DNA from: Deltaproteobacteria bacterium
GTDB lineage: Bacteria > Myxococcota > Polyangia > Haliangiales > Haliangiaceae
Assembly: GCA_018262455.1 (NCBI GenBank)
Contig: JAGSPR010000147.1
Span: 1 to 14,912 of the forward strand
Direction: 5' to 3'
Length of the DNA stretch: 14,912 nucleotides
Part shown: positions 8,848-14,912 of the stretch, in pieces
How the letters are laid out: every line of letters begins with the position of its first letter
Numbering within the stretch: position 1 is the first letter of the stretch
The notes under the pieces: generated by a model
Databases searched by the model: none
What the model was told of the DNA's origin: nothing
What the model saw: only the letters and a program-made list of their open reading frames with translations
Made by a program: the position numbers and the translations under genes

Positions 8848-9057
8848 TCAGGAGGACGGTTCTTCGCGAGGGTCGGGCGCGGCGCCCGGCTCGTCGTTCG
8901 TGGCCGGGAAGGCCTTCATCTTGTCGCGCGCGAGCTTCCAGCCCTGCTGGACGATCCACGACAGCGACCGGTCGAGCCGACCTGCTTCCTTCTGGATCTC
9001 CTTGAGCATCTCCTCGGGAAAATACAGCGACTGCTTCCTCTTGTCGGCGTTAGCCAT
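8848..9057 (-). CDS. Small ribbon-helix-helix-like protein (TIGR04563-like)
   Basis: This 69-residue protein starts at ATG 9057, with GGAGG seven bases upstream on the minus strand, a strong ribosome binding site. The conserved-looking part is residues 5-45: KRKQSLYFPEEMLKEIQ forms a short strand then helix one, and LDRSLSWIVQQGWKLAR forms a second helix, the plan of the MetJ/Arc ribbon-helix-helix fold. The last 20 residues are acidic and proline-rich and probably disordered. I recall the SLYFPEEML...RLDRSLSWIVQ pattern as a myxobacterial family, TIGR04563, of unknown target. It is convergent with the fusion gene and divergent from the cytochrome gene; a palindrome in its leader could be an operator. 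DNA binding is inferred from the fold. Confidence 0.85.
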   Translation of the reverse strand: MANADKRKQSLYFPEEMLKEIQKEAGRLDRSLSWIVQQGWKLARDKMKAFPATNDEPGAAPDPREEPSS

Positions 9058-9074
9058 CTCGCGACCTCCATGTT

Positions 9075-9092
9075 CGACGCGAGCTAGCGTCG
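9075..9092. promoter_or_regulatory. Near-perfect palindrome in the leader of the ribbon-helix-helix gene
   Basis: CGACGCGAGCTAGCGTCG has perfect six-base arms (CGACGC and GCGTCG) around an AGCT core; only the pair flanking the core fails. It lies between the putative -10 box and the Shine-Dalgarno sequence of the minus-strand gene, where a bound repressor would block transcription. Ribbon-helix-helix proteins commonly bind short inverted repeats in their own leaders, so autoregulation is plausible. Confidence 0.4.
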
Positions 9093-9099
9093 TGGCCGC

Positions 9100-9105
9100 A
9101 TCCTA
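9100..9105 (-). promoter_or_regulatory. Putative -10 box (TAGGAT) of the ribbon-helix-helix gene
   Basis: On the minus strand TAGGAT lies about 43 bases before ATG 9057. The best -35 candidate upstream is weak (TATTCC at 17 bases or TTCCGA at 15). In this GC-rich gap it is one of few -10-like words, hence low confidence. Confidence 0.25.
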
Positions 9106-9200
9106 GCGCGTGCCCGCAGCTCGGAATACCCACAGGCGGCGCGAACGTGGCAGGTTCGACAACGTGCTCGGCGATTCCCGGATCGTGTTACGACCGCACC

Positions 9201-10583
9201 GTGAAGCTCGCTTACGCATGCCTGACCCTCCTCGCCTGCGGTGGCACCGGCGAGCCTGACTCACCCACCTCGCCCGTGGGGGAGATCCCCGAGTTCGAGC
9301 AACGCACCGGCGACGCCGCGAACGGCTGGCGGGCGTTGATCGAGGAGGGCTACGTGGGATGCGGCGTGCCGCTGACCGCCTATCGCCGCGTGTCGTCCGA
9401 TCCGGCGCCGCCGGAGCTCCGGCTGGCCGACCGCACGGGGGTGAACGCCGACCTGCCCTACAACCTCACGGCATTCCGCACGCCCAGCGGCGTCGACGTG
9501 GTCACGCCGAACTGCCTCCAGTGTCACGCCCAGATGCTCGATGGCAAGCTCGTCATCGGGCTCGGCAGCCACTCCGCCGACTACACCCAGGACCTCGGAA
9601 ACCTCGCAGAGCTCGCGGGCTCGCTCGTGGAGACCGACGCGGAGCGGGCCGAGTGGTCGCGCTGGAGAGATCGCATCGTGGCGATCTCGCCATACACCGT
9701 CACCCGCACGATCGGCGTCAACCCGGCCGACAACCTCGCCGCGGTGCTGTTCGCGCATCGCGATCCCGAGACGCTGGCGTGGAGCGACACCCCCCTCATG
9801 CCACTCCCCCCGGAGATCGTCGTGCCGGCCGACGTGCCGCCGTGGTGGCACATGCAGAAGAAGCACGCGATGTTCTACGTGGGCGCCGGCCGAGGGGACC
9901 ACGCTCGCATCATGATGGCCGCGTCGACGTTGTGCGTCGATACCGTCGAGGAAGCCGCGGCGATCGACGCCTACTTCCCCGACGTTCGCTCGTTCCTGCT
10001 CGGCCTTCAGCCCCCGGTGTGGCCGCACTCGATCGACAGCAGCCGCGCCGCCACCGGCCGCACGATCTTCGACCAGCGGTGTGCGAGCTGCCACGGCACG
10101 TATGGCGACGTCGACACGTATCCGAACCTCATCATCGCGGTCGACGAGATCGGCACCGACACCACGATGGCGAGCGGCGCAGGCCAGTTCGGAGGCCCCT
10201 ACATCAACTGGTTCAACCGTTCGTTCTTCGGCGAGCTGTCCCAGCTGGCTCCCGCGCCCGGCTACATCGCGCCGCCGCTCGATGGGATCTGGGCGACCGC
10301 TCCCTACCTCCACAACGGCTCGGTTCCGACGCTCCGCGCGCTGCTCGATTCGTCGTCGCGACCGCGCTATTTCGTCCGCTCGTTCACCGACTACGATCGC
10401 GACGCGGTCGGCTGGGCCTATCGCACGCTCGACGTCGGGCAGGATGCACCGCCGTCGGGGACGGACCAGGTCGAGATCTACGACACCACGTTGGTGGGCT
10501 ATGGCAACGCCGGCCACACCTACGGCGACGAGCTGACGCCGGACGAGCGCGAGGCCGTGCTCGAGTACCTGAAGACGCTGTGA
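9201..10583 (+). CDS. Diheme c-type cytochrome lipoprotein, RoxA/cytochrome c peroxidase-like
   Basis: Taking GTG 9201 gives 460 residues with a short lipoprotein signal (VKLAYACLTLLAC-GG); the lipobox LLAC places the lipidated Cys near residue 13. In-frame frames above 9201 add a leader that would spoil the signal. Two c-type haem sites are visible: CLQCH (Cys105, Cys108, His109) and CASCH (Cys294, Cys297, His298). Near residue 367 is APYLHNGSVPTLRALL, a hallmark of the MauG/cytochrome c peroxidase/RoxA superfamily, and the C-terminus has YGNAGHTYG followed by DEREAVLEYLKTL, as in RoxA-like proteins. The N-terminal EEGYVGCGVP also fits that group. RoxA itself (about 680 residues) cleaves rubber with oxygen; this shorter protein need not. 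It probably sits in the periplasm anchored to a membrane. It is divergent from the ribbon-helix-helix gene, sharing a 143-base upstream gap with no clear + strand promoter. Confidence 0.85.
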   Translation: MKLAYACLTLLACGGTGEPDSPTSPVGEIPEFEQRTGDAANGWRALIEEGYVGCGVPLTAYRRVSSDPAPPELRLADRTGVNADLPYNLTAFRTPSGVDVVTPNCLQCHAQMLDGKLVIGLGSHSADYTQDLGNLAELAGSLVETDAERAEWSRWRDRIVAISPYTVTRTIGVNPADNLAAVLFAHRDPETLAWSDTPLMPLPPEIVVPADVPPWWHMQKKHAMFYVGAGRGDHARIMMAASTLCVDTVEEAAAIDAYFPDVRSFLLGLQPPVWPHSIDSSRAATGRTIFDQRCASCHGTYGDVDTYPNLIIAVDEIGTDTTMASGAGQFGGPYINWFNRSFFGELSQLAPAPGYIAPPLDGIWATAPYLHNGSVPTLRALLDSSSRPRYFVRSFTDYDRDAVGWAYRTLDVGQDAPPSGTDQVEIYDTTLVGYGNAGHTYGDELTPDEREAVLEYLKTL

Positions 10584-10585
10584 CG

Positions 10586-10605
10586 AGCCCGACTTCGGCT
10601 GGGCT
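10586..10605 (+). terminator. UUCG-loop hairpin just after the cytochrome gene
   Basis: AGCCCGAC (10586-10593) faces GCTGGGCT (10598-10605) across a TTCG loop closed by C-G, the very stable UUCG tetraloop. There is one A-C mismatch and one G-T wobble. It begins three bases after the cytochrome stop. It lacks a T tract, so it may stabilise the mRNA end instead of terminating. Confidence 0.4.
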
Positions 10606-10612
10606 GATCCCG

Positions 10613-10683
10613 GCGTAAGCGTAAGCGTAAGCGTAAGCCCCAGAGTCGCTTACGCTTACGCTTACGCTTACGCTTACGCTTAC
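10613..10683. repeat. Hexamer-built inverted repeat: four GTAAGC facing six GCTTAC
   Basis: GTAAGC is repeated four times without error (10615-10638), a nine-base spacer CCCAGAGTC follows (10639-10647), then GCTTAC six times without error (10648-10683). The arms are exact complements; with flanking GC at 10613-10614 the stem is 26 base pairs and can slide in six-base steps because the right arm has two spare units. It lies midway between two convergent genes (29 bases from the cytochrome stop, 26 from the pckA stop), so it is likely a bidirectional terminator or mRNA end-stabiliser. A run of T is absent. Confidence 0.9.
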
Positions 10684-10709
10684 GGGCAACTCAGCCGATC
10701 CGAACCCTG

Positions 10710-12305
<1,596 letters not shown>

Positions 12306-12313
12306 GACTTGGG

Positions 12314-12344
12314 CTCCGCGCGTTGAAGATGGGTGGGCGTTATA
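12314..12344 (-). promoter_or_regulatory. Putative pckA -10 box and ribosome binding site
   Basis: On the minus strand TATAAC occupies 12339-12344 and GGAG 12314-12317. Transcription would begin near 12332, giving a leader of about 26 bases. A -35 hexamer at 16-18 bases is not convincing. The -10 word lies in the short gap after the upstream gene's stop, so pckA may be transcribed on its own. Confidence 0.45.
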
Positions 12345-12391
12345 CCACCGACCACGCGGTCCCGAGGATCGGATCGATGGACTTGACGAGC

Positions 12392-14912
12392 TCAGGGATT
12401 CGCGGTGCCGGCAGACGGGGCCGCGCAGACCGCCCAGTCGGACAGCGCGACGTCGGTGTCCTGGCCATCCGGCTTGCGGCAGACCGAGCCGGCGAACGGC
12501 GTCAGGTCGGCGGCGGGCGTGGGCAGGGCCTCGACGAGCGAGACCGGCGCCGCGAAGCCGGGTAGATCGACGGCCGTGATCGAGCCCTCGTACGATAGCG
12601 CATCGATCACGACGTGGGTCGTGTTGTCGATCAGCACGACGCCATCGGGTGCGCCGTTCTGGACCCGATCGGTGAGCCAGCCCGGATCGAGCTTCTTCGC
12701 GGTCCCGGGCACCGTCACGTTCGCCCCGGAGATGACGAGGTACTGGTGGCTGGCGAGCGATCCGAGCGACGTCAGGTCGATCGTGTCGTACACCAGTGCC
12801 CCGCTGCCGTTGACGAGCAGGACCTGCTTGCCGGACAGGCTGATCGCCGCGGCGGACGGGTTGTAGATCTCGATGAACTCGGCGCTATCGGACCCAGCCT
12901 GGTCGTAGTCGACCTCGTTGATCACCAGGTGGTTCGCGCCGGTCGACACGGTCACGGTCGCGCTGCTGGTGCTGGTGACGAGCGTCGCGGTCACCGTCGC
13001 GGAGCCCGAGGTCGACTGGTTGGTGTACGTGAAGGTCGCGGTGGTCTGGTTGGCCGCCACGCTGACCGTCGCCGGCAGCGAGCCGGCGTTCGCCGGATTC
13101 ACCGAGAGGCCGACCTGGGTCGCGGTCAGCGCCGGCACGTCGAGCGTCACCGTGAACACCACGGTGCCGCCGACTGCCACCGCGGTGTCGTTGGGCGACA
13201 GCGTCACCGTCGCCGGCGCCTCGGTGGCACCGAGCACGTGGACGTGCGAGGTCAGGCTCTGGGCGCCGAGCTGCGCGGTCACGGTGACGTCAGCATTCGC
13301 GGCGTTCGCGGTGACCGGCACCGTCGCGCTCGTTGCGCCGTCGGGGATCGTGACGTTGGAGACGGTCAGGTTCGCGCTCCCGGAGGTGACCGTCACCAGC
13401 GTGTTGCCCTGTGCGGGCCCGGTCAGCTTGACGGTCAGCGCGGAGGGGAACGTGGGGGCGTTCACCGTGGTCCCGACCCGCGCGAAGCTCAGCGCAGGGG
13501 TGACGGACGCCAGCCCGGGGGCGCCGGCCGTCAGATCGCCGGCATCGCGTGGCTCGAGCTTGGAGGCCGACTGGCGCAGCGCCAGGATGCCCCTCACGGC
13601 CGTGAAGCTCTGCCCGATCGCGAACGCGGGGTTCGGCACGAACAGCAGGTCATCGGCGATCAGGTCGTCGGCGCCGGCGGTCAGCGTGTACTCGCCGAAC
13701 ATCGGATTGACGGCGCTCACCGCCGAGGCACCGAGCGAGATGATCACACCTTCGAGCGCGAGCGCGCGCGTCCCGCCGGTCTTGACCTCGGCGTAGGTCG
13801 TCGCGATCGGCGCTGGCGGTGCCTCGGGGCCTACCGCGTCGACGGTGACCGCGGTGACGGCGTCGAGCTCGATCTCGCCCTGGAAGCTGGTGACGTGGGC
13901 GTCGATCGTGACGCGCGCCCCGAGCGTGGCGTTCGCGAGCCCCGGGTTGGTCGTCCCGGTGAACACGAACAGCCCGGAGTTGTCCGCGCCCATGTAGTCG
14001 GGGTCGGTCTCCTTGACCTGGACGAAGAAGCCGTTGGTGCCCTTGCCCGTCACGAGGACGTTCGTCAGCTGCACGGTGGTGCCGACCGCGGTCATGCCGG
14101 TCTTGATCTTGTAGATCGAGGACGCGCAGCCCGCCGCGCCCGGGTTCGAGGCTGCCGGACACGCGTCGCACACATCGCCCTTACCATCGGTGTCGCCATC
14201 GGCCTGATCGGTGTTGGCGACGTCGGGGCAGTTGTCGGTCGAGTTCGGCACGCCGTCGTGATCGCGATCGTTCGGATCGGCGACCGTGCACATGCTGGTG
14301 TTGGCATCGAGCGGGCATTGATCGCAGGCATCGCCGACGCCGTCATCATCGACATCACCCTCGACGCCGTTGTCGACCGGGCGGATCGGATCGAACACGG
14401 TCGGGCACTTGTCGCTGGCGTCGGGGATGCCGTCGCCGTCCATGTCGCCCGCGGCAGCGATGCCGGTGTAGACGCCGGAGCCATTGACCGACGCCGGCCG
14501 ACTCGGCACGCACGACGGCTCGTTCTGCGGCAGGCCACAGGCGAACGCGGGATACATGTTCGCGCCGGCCGCCGTGACCAGGTCCGAGTACGACTTGCCG
14601 ATCTCGCTCGTCAGGCAAACGCGCTTGCCGGTGCCGCACACATCGACGGCATCGCAGCTCTCCGCGAGCGCGGCCACCGCGGCGTCGTCACCGTAGAGCA
14701 CCTTGCCGCCGCGCATGACCAGGGTGACGTCCTGCGGCTCGGCATCGATCACCGCGCGGAACGTCTTGCCGTGGGCGTTGAAGATCGAGATGTCGGCGAC
14801 GTGACCGACCGCGAGCAAGCCGATCACGTCGTCGGTCGAGGTGATCGCGGCTGGGGTCGACGTCACCATCTGCCAGAGCTGGGCGTCGGAGAAGAAGTGG
14901 TAGTAGGTCTGG
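12392..14912 (-). CDS. Amidohydrolase fused to TSP3 repeats, OB/Ig-like domains and a lamin tail (5' end outside window)
   Basis: The frame is open from the window edge to a TGA at 12392-12394, giving about 839 residues; a Met codon at 14869 is internal, because preceding codons (QTYYHFFSDAQLWQ) continue the amidohydrolase fold. First part: AAITSTDDVIGLLAVGHVADISIF and then VTLVMRGGKVLYGD, the typical end of metal-dependent amidohydrolases (imidazolonepropionase/prolidase-like); the metal-binding residues would lie outside the window. Next come four Asp-rich calcium-binding thrombospondin type 3 repeats (14126-14446), two OB-like segments (about 14115-13545), two Ig-like Thr/Val-rich domains (about 13520-12940), and a lamin-tail domain (HLVINEVDYDQ from 12932, EFIEIYNPS) ending SDWAVCAAPSAGTANP, the usual end of that domain. 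It is probably secreted or surface-bound; the signal peptide cannot be seen. The substrate is unknown. Confidence 0.85.
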   Translation of the reverse strand, partial: QTYYHFFSDAQLWQMVTSTPAAITSTDDVIGLLAVGHVADISIFNAHGKTFRAVIDAEPQDVTLVMRGGKVLYGDDAAVAALAESCDAVDVCGTGKRVCLTSEIGKSYSDLVTAAGANMYPAFACGLPQNEPSCVPSRPASVNGSGVYTGIAAAGDMDGDGIPDASDKCPTVFDPIRPVDNGVEGDVDDDGVGDACDQCPLDANTSMCTVADPNDRDHDGVPNSTDNCPDVANTDQADGDTDGKGDVCDACPAASNPGAAGCASSIYKIKTGMTAVGTTVQLTNVLVTGKGTNGFFVQVKETDPDYMGADNSGLFVFTGTTNPGLANATLGARVTIDAHVTSFQGEIELDAVTAVTVDAVGPEAPPAPIATTYAEVKTGGTRALALEGVIISLGASAVSAVNPMFGEYTLTAGADDLIADDLLFVPNPAFAIGQSFTAVRGILALRQSASKLEPRDAGDLTAGAPGLASVTPALSFARVGTTVNAPTFPSALTVKLTGPAQGNTLVTVTSGSANLTVSNVTIPDGATSATVPVTANAANADVTVTAQLGAQSLTSHVHVLGATEAPATVTLSPNDTAVAVGGTVVFTVTLDVPALTATQVGLSVNPANAGSLPATVSVAANQTTATFTYTNQSTSGSATVTATLVTSTSSATVTVSTGANHLVINEVDYDQAGSDSAEFIEIYNPSAAAISLSGKQVLLVNGSGALVYDTIDLTSLGSLASHQYLVISGANVTVPGTAKKLDPGWLTDRVQNGAPDGVVLIDNTTHVVIDALSYEGSITAVDLPGFAAPVSLVEALPTPAADLTPFAGSVCRKPDGQDTDVALSDWAVCAAPSAGTANP
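14126..14446 (-). repeat. Thrombospondin type 3-like calcium-binding repeats within the amidohydrolase hybrid
   Basis: Four protein-level repeats follow a D-x-D-x-D-G-x-x-D/N-x-x-D-x-C-P pattern: DMDGDGIPDASDKCP, DVDDDGVGDACDQCP, DRDHDGVPNSTDNCP and DGDTDGKGDVCDACP. Asp side chains would bind Ca2+ and the Cys residues pair as disulfides, implying folding outside the cytoplasm. Repeats have diverged at DNA level, so this is not recent duplication. Confidence 0.85.

Noticed and set aside
9140..9195. A + strand promoter for the cytochrome gene
   Set aside because: TTCGAC- and TTAC-like words exist, but no pair has acceptable sequence and spacing, so nothing is reported.
9147..9200. An earlier GTG start (9147) for the cytochrome gene
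   Set aside because: It would put 18 extra residues before the lipoprotein signal, moving the hydrophobic segment and lipobox away from the N-terminus. GTG 9201 gives a proper signal.
10615..10683. CRISPR array or telomere-like repeat
   Set aside because: The units are contiguous hexamers without spacers and occur in two opposed blocks, so this is an inverted microsatellite, not a CRISPR array.
12918..13796. A hydrophobic-looking + strand frame opposite the Ig-like domains
   Set aside because: Its Val/Thr-rich pattern is the reverse image of the Thr/Val-rich Ig-like repeats on the minus strand; no start context and no family resemblance.

Overview
The window is GC-rich DNA whose real genes have strongly G/C-ending codons. 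Several features point to a myxobacterium (Myxococcota): a MYXO-CTERM-like tail (Cys, short hydrophobic helix, Arg cluster), a small ribbon-helix-helix protein resembling the myxobacterial TIGR04563 group, an outer-membrane barrel resembling the MXAN_2562 group, and a secreted enzyme/adhesin hybrid with thrombospondin type 3 repeats and a lamin-tail domain. These family names come from memory of the protein patterns; no search was run.

Layout on the + strand: the last 24 codons of an unidentified gene (1-75); an ArsB/NhaD-type ion permease (156-1391); a Bax inhibitor-1-like membrane protein that seems to lack its first helix (1566-2177) and ends at a good hairpin terminator (2201-2223); then a compact operon of MoxR ATPase (2257-3228), DUF58 protein (3248-4345) and a TgpA-like membrane transglutaminase (4342-6585, overlapping by ATGA). 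These three usually occur together; MoxR-type ATPases are thought to act as chaperones for envelope-associated partners.

The next gene (6753-8798) is the most unusual. One uninterrupted frame joins a secreted, fibronectin-III-containing, MYXO-CTERM-tailed protein to a second signal peptide and an outer-membrane beta-barrel domain. The junction forms a predicted membrane hairpin with an Arg-rich cytoplasmic loop, so the product looks like a polyprotein that could be cut on the periplasmic side of both helices.

A small ribbon-helix-helix gene follows on the minus strand (8848-9057), with a near-perfect palindrome between its putative -10 box and its start. It is divergent from a diheme c-type cytochrome lipoprotein (9201-10583). 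That gene converges on ATP-type phosphoenolpyruvate carboxykinase (pckA, minus, 10710-12305). The gap between them holds a long hairpin made entirely of the hexamer GTAAGC (4 copies) facing its complement GCTTAC (6 copies). The window ends inside a large minus-strand gene (12392 to beyond 14912): amidohydrolase C-terminus, calcium-binding type 3 repeats, OB-like and Ig-like domains, lamin tail.

No rRNA, convincing tRNA, CRISPR array, insertion sequence or phage gene was seen, and no gene-free stretch exceeds about 175 bases.
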